Assembly (NCBI RefSeq): GCF_005221325.1
Contig: NZ_CP039888.1
Coordinates: forward strand, 1,736,001 to 1,800,000
DNA from: Agrobacterium tumefaciens
Lineage (GTDB): Bacteria; Pseudomonadota; Alphaproteobacteria; Rhizobiales; Rhizobiaceae
DNA length: 64,000 bases
Reading direction: 5' to 3'
The notes beneath the pieces are model-generated. The model saw nothing but the letters and a program-made list of their open reading frames with translations, was not told the DNA's origin and made no database searches. The translations under genes and the position numbers were made by a program. Below, one piece after another: positions 8,917 to 18,836 of this stretch (its first letter is position 1; every line of letters begins with the position of its first letter).

Positions 8917-10598
8917 GGGACGACTCCTTTCGGCAGATAGCGCCCCAGAATTTCGAGCAGAGCCATGAGGATAATGACCATGATGACGACGAGCACCGAA
9001 AGTGCGGAGGCGAGATCGAAACTGCCGCTGTCATCGAGATTGTAGATGAGGACGCCGAGCGTCTGCGTCCCGGCGGACCAGAGAAGCGCCGAGACCGTCA
9101 ATTCGTTGCAGGCAATGAGGAAAACGAGGATGAGGGAAGCGCCAGCCGCCGGCCCCACCAGCGGCAGGATGATATCCTTCAGCCGCCGCCAGAAGCCGGC
9201 GCCGGAGAGCCGCGCCGCCTCTTCCAGCGACGGATCGAATTGCAGGAAGGCGCTGACCATGGGTTTGAGGCTGACGGCGAAGAAGGAGGAGAAATAGGCG
9301 AGCAATATGATCCAGATCGTGCCGTAGAGCGTTACTCCCAGCAGCGGAATGGGGGCAGCAAAGAGCAGCACGAAGGAGACGGAAATCACCACGCCCGGCA
9401 GCGCATAGGGAATATCCACCAGCGCAGAAAGCAGGAACATGAAACGGCTCTTGCCACGCACCAGAAAATAGGCCGTCAACACCGTCACCGCCAGCAGGCA
9501 AAGCGATGTGGCCGTCGCCAGAAACAGCGAATTGCGGAAGGCGGTACGGGTGACGCTCTGCCGGTAAAGCAGTTCCTCATAGGCATGCAGCGTCGCGGTC
9601 TTGAGGCTAAGCGGCACCCCATAGGCGGGAGCGAACGAACTTGCCACCAGTGCCGTCAGCGGCGCGACCAGCATGAAGAACAGCACGAGCCACAGGGCCA
9701 GCTCCGCCGGCACCCGCCACCGCGCCAACCCGAAAGTCGCCGCCTTGCCGGAAAGGCCGATGATACGATAATCCCGCCCCTTCATCGCCCGCTCCTGCAA
9801 CGCAAGCCCGGCCACGGAAATGATGGCGATCATGGTCGAGAGAATGGCGATATCGCCGAAGGTGCTGGTGCCGAAACTGGCGAAACGGCTGTAGATCAGC
9901 GTCGGCAGGGTAAAGATCGAGGCCGGAATGCCGAGGATCGCCGGGATGCCGAAATTGCCGACATTGGAAACGAAGGAGATCGCCGCCCCGGCGATCAATC
10001 CCGGCATCGATAGCGGCAGGATGATATCGAACAGCACGCGGCGCGGCGAAGCACCGGAAAGCTTGGCGGCCTCGATGCCGTCCTGCGGCAAGGCCAGCAG
10101 GCCGGCACGCAGCGACAGATAAACGAGCGGCGCATGCTGCACGCCGAGCAACAACGCTATACCGGCAATGGAATAAAGCGGCTGCGGCGATCCCATCGGC
10201 GGCGCAAGGCCGACGGCCTTCAACAGCGTGCTCGACGGGCCGGTCATGCCGATCCACGACAGCGCCGTCACCTGCGGCGGGATCATCATCGGCAGCATGA
10301 ACAGAAAACTCAGGATCGACTTGCCGCGTATGTCGCAGAGCGTCAGTGCAAGCGCGAAGGCGCCGCCGATGCCGAGTGAAATCAGCATGCCGAAAAACGA
10401 GGTGGAGAGCGTGTTCAGCGCCGCATCCCAGAGAGAGGGATCAGCCAGAAGTCGCCATATATCACCATTGAGTGACGAGACGATGCCGGTATAGGCGAGG
10501 CGCCCGAGCGGCAGGGCGCTCAGCGCAAAAACGACACTGACCACAAAAGGAAACAGCCAGCGCGGCTGGCTGCTTCCATAAGCCTTGGAACGGGTCAT
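8904..10598 (-). CDS. ABC transporter permease with two fused membrane domains (FbpB/AfuB-like)
   Basis: Permease of 564 residues with about 12 membrane segments in two homologous halves. Each half carries a cytoplasmic EAA loop: EAAKLSGASPRRVLFDIILP in the first and EEAARLSGAGFWRRLKDIILP in the second. Such tandem permeases are typical of ferric-iron (FbpB), AfuB and 2-aminoethylphosphonate importers. Nine bases separate it from the binding-protein gene upstream and it overlaps the ATPase gene downstream. A single polypeptide therefore supplies both membrane halves. Confidence 0.93.
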   Translation of the reverse strand: MTRSKAYGSSQPRWLFPFVVSVVFALSALPLGRLAYTGIVSSLNGDIWRLLADPSLWDAALNTLSTSFFGMLISLGIGGAFALALTLCDIRGKSILSFLFMLPMMIPPQVTALSWIGMTGPSSTLLKAVGLAPPMGSPQPLYSIAGIALLLGVQHAPLVYLSLRAGLLALPQDGIEAAKLSGASPRRVLFDIILPLSMPGLIAGAAISFVSNVGNFGIPAILGIPASIFTLPTLIYSRFASFGTSTFGDIAILSTMIAIISVAGLALQERAMKGRDYRIIGLSGKAATFGLARWRVPAELALWLVLFFMLVAPLTALVASSFAPAYGVPLSLKTATLHAYEELLYRQSVTRTAFRNSLFLATATSLCLLAVTVLTAYFLVRGKSRFMFLLSALVDIPYALPGVVISVSFVLLFAAPIPLLGVTLYGTIWIILLAYFSSFFAVSLKPMVSAFLQFDPSLEEAARLSGAGFWRRLKDIILPLVGPAAGASLILVFLIACNELTVSALLWSAGTQTLGVLIYNLDDSGSFDLASALSVLVVIMVIILMALLEILGRYLPKGVVPWRN

Positions 10599-10607
10599 TC
10601 CCCTATA

Positions 10608-11591
10608 TCAGCCCTTGGAGCCGAAGATATCGGAGAAGGTCTTGAGGTCCTGTTCGGAGTTCTTCAGCGCATCAGCGGCGCTGAGTGGCAGAACCTTGAT
10701 CTTGTCGCGGGCCGGGAAGCCCTCCGGCATGCCGGCATCAGCGCGCACGGGGATGTAGCCGAGCTTGACAAAGCCCTGCTGGCCCTTTTCCGAAAGCACG
10801 TAATCAACGAACTTCTTGGCAGCTTCTTCGTGCTTGGTGCCCTTGATGATCGCGACCGGTTCGGTGACGGCCGAAACACCCTCTTCCGGGAAAACGAACT
10901 CGACCGGCGCGCCCTTGGCCTTTTCGCGGATCGGCATGTAATCGACGACCACGCCGTAAGCCTTTTCGCCTGAGGCAACGGACTTCAGAACCGCGCCGTT
11001 GCCGCCGCCGGCAATGGCTTCATTGGCCTTCAGCTGCTTGTAATAGTCCCAGCCGAGACCATCGGCAGCAGCAAGCGTCTGCGCATGGATCAGCGCCGCA
11101 CCCGAGGTGAGCGGGCTCGGCATGGTCACGAGACCCTTGGCTTCAGCCTTGGCCAAATCCTTCCAGCTCGTCGGCTTCATCGCGGCAGCGGTGTTGTAAA
11201 TGATGCCTGTCGTGATGAGCTTGGTGGAGTAATAGAAGCCGTCCGCATCATAAAGCGAGGCGTCGATATTTTTGGCTTCGGCAGACTTGTGGGCCAGAAG
11301 CTGACCGGCCTGCTTCATGCGCTCCAGCGTCACGGTGTCGGCAATCAACAGCACGTCGGCAACTGGATTGCCAGCATTGATCTCAGCCATCAGCTTGGCC
11401 ATGATCTTCGGCGTTCCGTCACGCACCCACTCGACTTCAAGACCGGGATTGGCGGCCTTGAAACCATCAACGGTCGCCTGCGCGTCCTCGTTCGGCTGGC
11501 TGGTATAGAGCACCAGATCGGCGGCATTGGCAGCGGTGGCGATGAAGCCGAGCGATACGATGGCGGTGAAAGCGGAGAGCAGCGTTTTCAT
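10608..11591 (-). CDS. Periplasmic solute-binding protein (AfuA/FbpA-like)
   Basis: Protein of 327 residues. The ATG at 11591 starts a clear signal peptide (about 22 residues ending in ANA); the open frame upstream to 11630 lacks this. The mature protein begins ADLVLYTSQPNEDAQATVDGF, the first strand and helix of the Fe3+/thiamine/phosphonate/sugar-phosphate binding-protein family, and it contains the VADVLLIADTVTLERMK segment. Annotation pipelines often call such proteins iron-binding. The sugar-phosphate AfuA and phosphonate proteins share the fold, and I cannot assign the ligand. It is the first gene of the binding protein-permease-ATPase operon. Confidence 0.9.
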   Translation of the reverse strand: MKTLLSAFTAIVSLGFIATAANAADLVLYTSQPNEDAQATVDGFKAANPGLEVEWVRDGTPKIMAKLMAEINAGNPVADVLLIADTVTLERMKQAGQLLAHKSAEAKNIDASLYDADGFYYSTKLITTGIIYNTAAAMKPTSWKDLAKAEAKGLVTMPSPLTSGAALIHAQTLAAADGLGWDYYKQLKANEAIAGGGNGAVLKSVASGEKAYGVVVDYMPIREKAKGAPVEFVFPEEGVSAVTEPVAIIKGTKHEEAAKKFVDYVLSEKGQQGFVKLGYIPVRADAGMPEGFPARDKIKVLPLSAADALKNSEQDLKTFSDIFGSKG

Positions 11592-11725
11592 GGGTCCAGT
11601 CCCTGTTGTTCGATGGGACCGCTTAAACATGATTGCATAACATGTATGTGACAGGCAGGATTTTTGGGGTGGGTTCTCTTGGGGCCGTCTTGATCGAGAG
11701 GAACAATGTCCCCTGGCACTTGGGG

Positions 11726-11888
11726 CTTACCCCCCTCTGCCCTGCCGGGCATCTCCCCCACAAGGAGGGAGATCGGCAAGAGGCTCTCTCACAACTTCAT
11801 TCTCAAACGTTGAGATGGGCGATACCTCGCCACGGGTCGATCTCCCCCCTTGTGGGGGAGATGTCCGGCAGGACAGAGGAGGGTAACG
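11726..11888. repeat. RIME-like inverted-repeat element, copy 1
   Basis: Two arms of about 50 bp with the core CTCTGCCCTGCCGGGCATCT face each other, 11726-11775 and 11838-11888. The right arm is degenerate (TCCGGCAGGACAGAGG). The spacer is about 60 bases. The arms match those of the element at 16407-16607. The layout is that of Rhizobium-specific intergenic mosaic elements, which are non-coding dispersed palindromes. It lies between the ABC operon and the aminotransferase gene and holds no gene. Confidence 0.85.
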
Positions 11889-11924
11889 CCACAACCTCCA
11901 TCGCTGCCGAATACCGCGCAACCC

Positions 11925-13169
11925 TCAAATCGCCGCAAGCACCTCACTCGTTTCCGCCTGCGCCCTCGTAATCAACCGGCCAAGCCGCTTCATACCCTCT
12001 TCAATCATCGCCTCGTTGGCGCAGGAGAAGCTGATGCGTAGCGTATTCGTGCCGGAACCATCCGCGAAGAACGCCCGGCCCGGAACGAACGCGACCTTTT
12101 CCGTGGCGATGGATTTTGCCAGCAGTGCGGCGCCATCCATCCCTTCCGGCAGCGTGACCCAGATGAACATGCCACCTTCCGGCTTGGTCCAGCTGGTCGT
12201 CTTCGGCATGTATTTTTCGAGCGCGGAGAGCATCGCATCACGCCGTGCGCTGTAAGCTGCCTTGATCTTGGCGACTTGGCTGTCAAAGCCGCGCGAGGCT
12301 ACGCGTTCGATGGCGATCTGGTTGATGGTGGAGGAATGCAGGTCGGCGGCCTGCTTCATCAGCACCAGCTTGCGGATGACAGGCGCGGAAGCGACGATGT
12401 AACCGACGCGAAGGCCGGGAGCGAGCGTCTTGGAGAAGCTGCCGCAATAGATGGTGCGGGTGTTCTCGATGCCGCCGGAGCGGGCAATGTCGAGCGCCAT
12501 GATTGGCGGCACCGCCTCGCCATCGTAACGCAGCGACTGGTAGGCGGCGTCTTCGATGACGGCGATGTCAAGCTCGTCGGCCAGCGCCAGAACCTTTTCA
12601 CGGCCGGCCAGATCGACGGTTTCGCCGGTCGGATTGGAGAAATCCGCCGAGAGATAGGCGAACTTCACCGCACCGCCAAGCTTGGCGGCCGTTTCGCGGT
12701 AAGCCTCGGGCGTGCGGTTGCCGCCGGGGTTCAGCTGGTCGTAATTCGGCTCATAGGCGTTGAAGGCGGAAAGCGCGCCGAGATAGGTCGGCCAGGTGAC
12801 CAGCGCCGTATCCTTCGGCGACAGGAACAGCTTGCCGAGATAATCGAGGCCCTGCTGCGAACCGGAAACGATGAAGACGTTGTCGGCCGTGCAGTCGATG
12901 CCGATCTTGTCCATCTCGCCCGCCAGCCATTCGCGCAGTGGCTTGTAACCCTCGCTGACAGAATATTGCAGGGCGGCGTTGACCTGCGCACCGGAAAAAA
13001 TTTCCGCGTAAGCCTGCTGGAACTCCTCTGCGGGGAAGAGAGCCGGATCCGGAATGCCGCCGGCAAAGGAGATGATATCGGGCTGTTCGAGCAGCTTCAG
13101 CAGCTCGCGGATTTCAGACGCTTTCATGCGCGAAGAGCGCGTGGCGAAAATTTGTTCCCAATCTAGCAT
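11925..13169 (-). CDS. PLP-dependent aminotransferase, class I/II (2-aminoadipate aminotransferase-like)
   Basis: Protein of 414 residues of fold-type I. IISFAGGIPDPALFP (33-47) is the N-terminal substrate-loop signature of the LysN/2-aminoadipate and MocR-related group. SADFSNPTG (174-182) gives the conserved Asn. Asp207 and Tyr210 in IEDAAYQSLRY contact the cofactor. SFSKTLAPGLRVGY carries the Schiff-base lysine, Lys247. A C-terminal Arg in NTLRISFS binds the substrate carboxylate. There is no N-terminal GntR domain, so it is an enzyme and not a MocR regulator. Its substrate is not fixed by sequence; aromatic, aminoadipate or branched amino acids are possible. A GAGGAAA site precedes the ATG. 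Confidence 0.9.
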   Translation of the reverse strand: MLDWEQIFATRSSRMKASEIRELLKLLEQPDIISFAGGIPDPALFPAEEFQQAYAEIFSGAQVNAALQYSVSEGYKPLREWLAGEMDKIGIDCTADNVFIVSGSQQGLDYLGKLFLSPKDTALVTWPTYLGALSAFNAYEPNYDQLNPGGNRTPEAYRETAAKLGGAVKFAYLSADFSNPTGETVDLAGREKVLALADELDIAVIEDAAYQSLRYDGEAVPPIMALDIARSGGIENTRTIYCGSFSKTLAPGLRVGYIVASAPVIRKLVLMKQAADLHSSTINQIAIERVASRGFDSQVAKIKAAYSARRDAMLSALEKYMPKTTSWTKPEGGMFIWVTLPEGMDGAALLAKSIATEKVAFVPGRAFFADGSGTNTLRISFSCANEAMIEEGMKRLGRLITRAQAETSEVLAAI

Positions 13170-13226
13170 GGGTACGTTTCCTCTTGTGTCGTTTTTATGC
13201 GTGCATCTTTACAGAAATGTCGATAT

Positions 13227-13241
13227 GTCAGCAATACTGAC
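13227..13241. promoter_or_regulatory. Inverted repeat in the aminotransferase-fucU divergent region
   Basis: GTCAG-CAATA-CTGAC is a perfect 5-bp inverted repeat 58 bases upstream of the aminotransferase start, in the promoter region it shares with fucU. It could be an operator half-site pair, but no cognate regulator lies nearby. Confidence 0.35.
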
Positions 13242-13443
13242 TTATCAGTTTTTCGAATTAATTTCTGCCTCCCTGCACATTGCCCAGAACCGACCTCCAT
13301 TGAGGCCCGATTTGCGGACAACGCCAAATACACCCTTGCGCAAAGCTTCACAATCACACCTTTGCGATTGACGCGGCATGGTTTTCCGGCTGGATTGCGC
13401 GCCGGTGCCGCAGACGGCATGACCATGATGGGAGTTCGAAGAC

Positions 13444-13899
13444 ATGTTGAAAAATATCGACCCGGCGCTGAATGCCGATGTTCTGCACGCACTGCGCGCT
13501 ATGGGCCACGGCGATACGCTGGTGATCTCGGACACCAACTTCCCCTCTGACTCGGTTGCCCGCCACACGACAGTCGGCAAGGTGCTGCATATCGACAACG
13601 TCTCGGCCGCCCGCGCCATGAACGCGATCCTGTCCGTCCTGCCGCTCGATACGCCGCTTCAACCTTCGGTCGGCCGCATGGAAGTCATGGGCGCACCCGA
13701 TCAGCTCGAACCGGTGCAGGCCGAGGTACAGACGGAAATCGACGCGGCGGAAGGAAAATCAGCCCCCATGTATGGCATCGAACGCTTCGCCTTCTACGAA
13801 AAAGCCAAACAGGCCTATTGTGTCATCACGACAGGCGAGAGCCGGTTCTACGGCTGCTTCCTTTTGACGAAGGGTGTCATCCCTCCACATGCGGGGTAG
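13444..13899 (+). CDS. fucU: RbsD/FucU family sugar mutarotase (fucose mutarotase-like)
   Basis: Protein of 151 residues matching the whole length of FucU. MLKNIDPALNADVLHALRAMGHGD carries the catalytic His at residue 22, VISDTNFPSDSVA the sugar-binding Asp, and MYGIERFAFYEKAK with VITTGESRFYGCFLLTKGVI the C-terminal strands. The family interconverts alpha and beta anomers of fucose (FucU) or ribose (RbsD) so that the sugar can enter catabolism. The length and the IDPxL start fit FucU better than RbsD. No fucose catabolic gene lies beside it. Only four bases separate its stop from the AT-rich orphan that follows. Confidence 0.87.
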   Translation: MLKNIDPALNADVLHALRAMGHGDTLVISDTNFPSDSVARHTTVGKVLHIDNVSAARAMNAILSVLPLDTPLQPSVGRMEVMGAPDQLEPVQAEVQTEIDAAEGKSAPMYGIERFAFYEKAKQAYCVITTGESRFYGCFLLTKGVIPPHAG

Positions 13900-13903
13900 A
13901 GCG

Positions 13904-14470
13904 ATGGCGGGAAATAAAGTACCGAAGATAGACAGAGATCTCTGCAAGCACGCGTACGCTGATGCCGTTGAGGCGATCAGCCGCTTAGCATCATATGCAA
14001 CATCTCGAAGTTTGAAGATTTTAGACCATGGCGAATATTACAGCGTCGCGGAAAATTTGTGCAGAAAAGACTTACTGATCTTATGCATATCCGCAAGGCG
14101 ATTTGCTGAAATCACCCAAACCATCCCAATCCTAAAATCGAAAAACGTCCGCATATCAGACGAGACGCCAGCTAACAGTGAGAAAGTCCGCGTAGACAGT
14201 GCTTGGAATATAATAGGAAACGTTATTCACGGAAACGAAATCACTGTATTCAAGGATTTTGGAACCATGGAGTACGTTGCCGGACGTATTGATCTGAATA
14301 AATGGCTCGACATAAGAGAAGAAATGGATGCTGCTATCTCAATAAAATCGGATAAATTCGATAGGAAATACTTTGCTCTGACTGACCTTCTGGTCGCGAT
14401 CAACACTTATATTGAAAGCGTTTCAGACAGTGTAGAGGGCATATTTCTAGGGTCCGCTTATGAATTATAA
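13904..14470 (+). CDS. AT-rich orphan gene of unknown function
   Basis: Frame of 188 codons from the ATG at 13904, four bases after fucU. The composition is visibly AT-rich beside GC-rich neighbours and uses ATA, TTA, AGA and AAA codons that are otherwise rare here. I do not recognise a family. The protein looks soluble and mostly helical, with a charged N-terminal segment (VEAISRLASYATSRSLKILDHGEYYSVAENLCRK by features: Tyr pair, then LCRKDLLILC) and no signal peptide or membrane segment. Its TAA stop lies inside the A-run that forms the ilvC terminator. Foreign codon use, an unknown family and a position between two conserved genes suggest recent horizontal acquisition. Confidence 0.6.
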   Translation: MAGNKVPKIDRDLCKHAYADAVEAISRLASYATSRSLKILDHGEYYSVAENLCRKDLLILCISARRFAEITQTIPILKSKNVRISDETPANSEKVRVDSAWNIIGNVIHGNEITVFKDFGTMEYVAGRIDLNKWLDIREEMDAAISIKSDKFDRKYFALTDLLVAINTYIESVSDSVEGIFLGSAYEL

Positions 14471-14494
14471 AAAAGCCGGAGCTTCCGCCCCGGC
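14469..14494 (-). terminator. Rho-independent terminator of ilvC
   Basis: On the minus strand GCCGGGGC-GGAA-GCTCCGGC forms an 8-bp stem (one G-U pair) with a GNRA-type loop, followed by TTTTTT. It lies 29 bases beyond the ilvC stop. The last codon of the convergent orphan gene overlaps its T-run. Confidence 0.92.
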
Positions 14495-14522
14495 CTCCAT
14501 AATTTCCACCAAGCAATGAAGC

Positions 14523-15578
<1,056 letters not shown>

Positions 15579-15589
15579 CTACCGGAACC

Positions 15590-16243
15590 TTAGGTGACCT
15601 TGCCGCCCAGTTCCGAATGTACCTTTTCCGTCCCGTAGAGCGTCAGAAAGGCGACGACCGCCTTCTTTGCCCGGGCGGAAAAATCCTTGTCCGGCGCCTC
15701 GCCCAGCAGCATGCGCACATGCAGATCCGAAACGATGAGGCCGTAAAAACTGCGATATGCCTCTTCGGCATCATCGAAACGCAGATAGCCGGAACGGCGA
15801 CCTGCCTCGATCAACCCGCGGGCGCGGCGGTCAATCTGGCGACGGCCACGCTCCAGCAGGAGATCACCAAGCTTGGAACCATCTCGGCTCGCCTGCCCGA
15901 CGGCCAGACGGTTGAGCGCCAGCGACACGTCGCCCGCCAAGACGTCGAGCAAATCATGCGCGAAAACCTCGAGGTGATCGGCAAGCTGCGGCGCGGAGAC
16001 GCGGTCGCCCGCCTTCTCGAAGGTGCGGACCTTGCTCTGCTGGAAGGTGATCATCGCGGCCAGCAGGCCGTCCCGGTCACCAAACCACTTATAGAGGCTT
16101 TCCTTGGAACAGTTGGCGGCCCGCGCCAGCCCCGATGTGGTGAGCGCTTTCTCGCCGCCCTCGACCAATAGACGCAATGCCTGGTCCAGAACGGCGTTCT
16201 GGCGCGGCGAAAATTCCTGCGCTGTGATCGGGTCGGAAGCCAA
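15590..16243 (-). CDS. TetR family repressor (AefR-like C-terminal domain)
   Basis: Protein of 217 residues. An N-terminal TetR helix-turn-helix (LTTSGLARAANCSKESLYKWFGDRDGLLAAMI) is followed by an all-helical ligand domain of the AefR-like type (TetR_C_7). The reading frame starts at TTG 16243, with GGAGTGG upstream; no ATG is available near the N-terminus. A perfect 14-bp palindrome GTACCGTACGGTAC lies 29 bases upstream of the start and is a very likely autoregulatory operator. No divergent target gene exists on the other side, where a RIME-like repeat follows, so a second target must lie elsewhere. AefR relatives respond to small hydrophobic compounds and control efflux pumps or quorum sensing. 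Confidence 0.85.
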   Translation of the reverse strand: MASDPITAQEFSPRQNAVLDQALRLLVEGGEKALTTSGLARAANCSKESLYKWFGDRDGLLAAMITFQQSKVRTFEKAGDRVSAPQLADHLEVFAHDLLDVLAGDVSLALNRLAVGQASRDGSKLGDLLLERGRRQIDRRARGLIEAGRRSGYLRFDDAEEAYRSFYGLIVSDLHVRMLLGEAPDKDFSARAKKAVVAFLTLYGTEKVHSELGGKVT

Positions 16244-16271
16244 GTCTTTCCACTCCAGGGGCTCGATTAAT

Positions 16272-16285
16272 GTACCGTACGGTAC
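16272..16285. promoter_or_regulatory. Palindromic operator upstream of the TetR gene
   Basis: GTACCGTACGGTAC is a perfect 14-bp palindrome, 29 bases upstream of the TetR start codon. TetR repressors bind such sites as dimers, so autorepression is the simplest reading. Confidence 0.7.
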
Positions 16286-16406
16286 GGTTCGAGCGCCATT
16301 TAAGCGGAGGCGGCGACGGGGTCAAGCGGATTCTTTAAAGGGAGATGAGAATTGACACAGCCCCGCAGTATGAAGGGGAACCTTACAGAGGTTATACGTC
16401 GGTAGC

Positions 16407-16607
16407 GGATCGAGGTGGGTGGGGCTTTACCCCCCTCTGCCCTGCCGGGCATCTCCCCCTCAAGGGGGGAGATCGAACTGCGGCAAGGTCTCGCCCATCT
16501 CAAAATTCGAGAATGAAGCAGCGGAAGCGCGTCTTGCCGATCTCCCCCCTTGAGGGGGAGATGCCCGGCAGGGCAGAGGGGGGTAAGCCACACCCACCAT
16601 CGATCCA
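16407..16607. repeat. RIME-like inverted-repeat element, copy 2
   Basis: Long, nearly perfect inverted repeat. Arms of about 75 bp at 16407-16481 and 16537-16607 share the core CTCTGCCCTGCCGGGCATCT with copy 1. The arms here are better conserved than in copy 1 and extend outward through GGTGGGTGGGGCTTACCCC-like ends. The spacer of about 55 bases is not conserved. It separates the TetR and AraC genes and has no coding potential. Confidence 0.88.
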
Positions 16608-16628
16608 CGATGAGCGGACAACCCCAAT

Positions 16629-17534
16629 CTACCCCGCCGCAATCTCACGCGAGGCGTCGACATCCCGCGACGGCGACAGTCCATAAAACCGGCTATATTC
16701 GCGGCTGAACTGCGACGGGCTTTGATAACCCACGCGATGACCGGCGGTGCCGGCATCCAGCCGCTCCAGCAGCATCAGCCGGCGCGCCTCATGCAGGCGA
16801 AGCTGCTTCTGATATTGGACCGGCGTCATGGCCGTGATCGTCTTGAAATGATGGTGGAAGGACGAGACGCTCATGCCGATCTGTTCGGCCAGCTCTTCGA
16901 TTCGCAACTGGCGTGCGAAATTCTCGCGCAGCCAGGCGATGGCGCGGGCGATGCGGTTGCCATGGCTGCCGGCCGCGATGACGTTCATCAGCTGCCCGCC
17001 GGCCGGTCCGGTCAGGATGCGATAGAGGATCTCCTGCTCGATCAGCGGTGCCATGGCGGCAATGTCGGCTGGACGATCAAGCAAGCGCAGGAGCCGTATG
17101 GCCGCATCGAGAAGCTCCGGCGTGGCCCTGTTGACGACGATGCCCCGCTGCGCATTCGTCGGCTCCGCGGGCGGATCGATCTGTACGCGGCGCATGAGAT
17201 CGAGCAGCTTTTCACTATCGATGGCAAGGGCGACACAGAAATGCGGCACCTCCCTGCTCGCCTCCACCACTCGCCATGCAACCGGCAGATCAAGCGACGT
17301 GAGAAGATAATCACCGGCACCGTAATTGATGGTGTCCGTTCCCAGCTGAAGACTTTTCGACCCCTGGATCACGAGTGCCAGAGAGGGGCGGTAGCTGCCG
17401 TGGCACGGCGCGCTGGGTATCGTGCGCCGACTGATGCCGAGGGATTCGATCGCCGTCCGCACCTCACCGTCCTGGGTGGCGTGCCGCGCGGCAATGGAGG
17501 CGATCTCCTGATAGACATTGAACGGCAAGGACAT
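16629..17534 (-). CDS. AraC family regulator (YqhC-like)
   Basis: Protein of 301 residues. The N-terminal AraC_N-type cupin region ([39 protein letters not shown]) is followed by two C-terminal helix-turn-helix motifs: [29 protein letters not shown] and [21 protein letters not shown]. The architecture matches YqhC, which activates an alcohol dehydrogenase gene in response to aldehydes. It is divergent from the alcohol dehydrogenase gene at 17724 across 190 bases, the same arrangement as YqhC with its target. Direct control of that gene is therefore the likeliest role. The inducer is inferred and not shown. Confidence 0.88.
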   Translation of the reverse strand: MSLPFNVYQEIASIAARHATQDGEVRTAIESLGISRRTIPSAPCHGSYRPSLALVIQGSKSLQLGTDTINYGAGDYLLTSLDLPVAWRVVEASREVPHFCVALAIDSEKLLDLMRRVQIDPPAEPTNAQRGIVVNRATPELLDAAIRLLRLLDRPADIAAMAPLIEQEILYRILTGPAGGQLMNVIAAGSHGNRIARAIAWLRENFARQLRIEELAEQIGMSVSSFHHHFKTITAMTPVQYQKQLRLHEARRLMLLERLDAGTAGHRVGYQSPSQFSREYSRFYGLSPSRDVDASREIAAG

Positions 17535-17723
17535 GGGGGGAATCCCTTAACTGAAGGTCGAGATGTATTTGATGTCACTTATCTAGAAAGCCGCCCGACA
17601 TCCGCAAAGAGCACGCGGGGTATTTTTTGCAGGATCGTGCAAAAACCTCGGAGGATCGCTCTAACGCCCCTTTACACTTCCATTGCATATTCCGCCGTCC
17701 CCAACTCCCGAAAGGATATTCAG

Positions 17724-18770
17724 ATGGCTATTGCAAGAGGTTATGCTGCGACCGACGCGTCGAAGCCGCTTACCCCGTTCACCTTCGAACGCCGCGAGCC
17801 GAATGATGACGACGTCGTCATCGATATCAAATATGCCGGCATCTGCCACTCGGACATCCACACCGTCCGCAACGAATGGCACAATGCCGTTTACCCGATT
17901 GTTCCGGGCCACGAAATCGCCGGCGTCGTGCGGGCCGTTGGCTCCAAGGTCACCCGGTTCAAGGTCGGCGACCATGTCGGCGTCGGCTGCTTCGTCGATT
18001 CCTGCGTCGGCTGCGCCACACGCGATGTCGACAATGAGCAGTATATGCCGGGTCTCGTTCAGACCTACAATTCCGTTGAGCGGGACGGCAAGAACGCGAC
18101 CCAGGGCGGTTATTCCGACCATATCGTCGTCAGGGAAGACTACGTCCTTTCCATCCCGGACAACCTGCCGCTCGATGCCTCCGCGCCGCTTCTCTGCGCC
18201 GGCATCACGCTCTATTCGCCGCTGCAGCACTGGAATGCTGGCCCCGGCAAGAAGGTCGCGATCGTCGGCATGGGTGGCCTTGGCCATATGGGCGTGAAGA
18301 TCGGTTCGGCCATGGGCGCCGATATCACCGTCTTGTCGCAGACGCTGTCGAAGAAGGAAGATGGCCTCAAGCTCGGCGCAAAGGAATATTACGCCACCAG
18401 CGACGCCTCGACCTTTGAGAAGCTCGCCGGCGCCTTCGACCTGATCCTGTGCACCGTTTCGGCCGAAATCGACTGGAACGCCTACCTCAACCTCTTGAAG
18501 GTCAATGGCACGATGGTTCTGCTCGGCGTGCCGGAACATGCGATCCCGGTCCACGCATTCTCGGTCATTCCTGCCCGCCGTTCGCTGGCCGGCTCGATGA
18601 TTGGCTCGATCAAGGAAACCCAGGAAATGCTGGATTTCTGCGGCAAGCACGACATCGTTTCGGAGATCGAAAAGATCGATATCAAGGACGTCAACGAAGC
18701 CTATGAGCGCGTGCTGAAGAGCGACGTGCGTTACCGCTTCGTCATCGACATGGCCTCGCTCGACGCTTGA
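17724..18770 (+). CDS. Zinc-dependent NAD(P) alcohol dehydrogenase, CAD/YahK family
   Basis: Enzyme of 348 residues; the ATG at 17724 follows AAAGGA, and the longer open frame upstream is spurious. Catalytic zinc ligands are Cys41 ([10 protein letters not shown]), His63-Glu64 (PGHEIAG) and a later Cys in [14 protein letters not shown]. The cofactor motif is [12 protein letters not shown]. The structural-zinc lobe is degenerate: in [21 protein letters not shown] only two of the four usual Cys remain (94 and 97). It should reduce aldehydes or oxidise primary alcohols in the cytosol. The divergent AraC gene is the probable regulator and a terminator follows at 18796. Confidence 0.92.
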   Translation: MAIARGYAATDASKPLTPFTFERREPNDDDVVIDIKYAGICHSDIHTVRNEWHNAVYPIVPGHEIAGVVRAVGSKVTRFKVGDHVGVGCFVDSCVGCATRDVDNEQYMPGLVQTYNSVERDGKNATQGGYSDHIVVREDYVLSIPDNLPLDASAPLLCAGITLYSPLQHWNAGPGKKVAIVGMGGLGHMGVKIGSAMGADITVLSQTLSKKEDGLKLGAKEYYATSDASTFEKLAGAFDLILCTVSAEIDWNAYLNLLKVNGTMVLLGVPEHAIPVHAFSVIPARRSLAGSMIGSIKETQEMLDFCGKHDIVSEIEKIDIKDVNEAYERVLKSDVRYRFVIDMASLDA

Positions 18771-18795
18771 TACACGCAGAGACGACCAAATAAAG

Positions 18796-18830
18796 AAGGG
18801 CGGAAAGCCACGCTTCCCGCCCTTTCCTTT
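18796..18830 (+). terminator. Terminator between the alcohol dehydrogenase and ndh genes
   Basis: AAGGGCGG and CCGCCCTT form an 8-bp stem, extended past a one-base bulge by GGAA/TTCC-type pairs, followed by TCCTTTG. It is placed to end the dehydrogenase transcript, 25 bases past its stop. It may also serve the convergent ndh gene, since AAGAAG-rich sequence lies on the other side. Confidence 0.75.
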
Positions 18831-18836
18831 GTTATG

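Noticed and set aside
11726..11888. The repeat element as a possible CRISPR array or terminator
   Set aside because: Only two opposed arms are present rather than several direct repeats with equal spacers, and no T-run follows. The second copy at 16407 confirms a dispersed intergenic element.
16722..17723. A 334-codon in-frame extension before the alcohol dehydrogenase
   Set aside because: It overlaps the AraC gene on the other strand and has no domain. The ATG at 17724 has a Shine-Dalgarno and starts the known N-terminus of the family.
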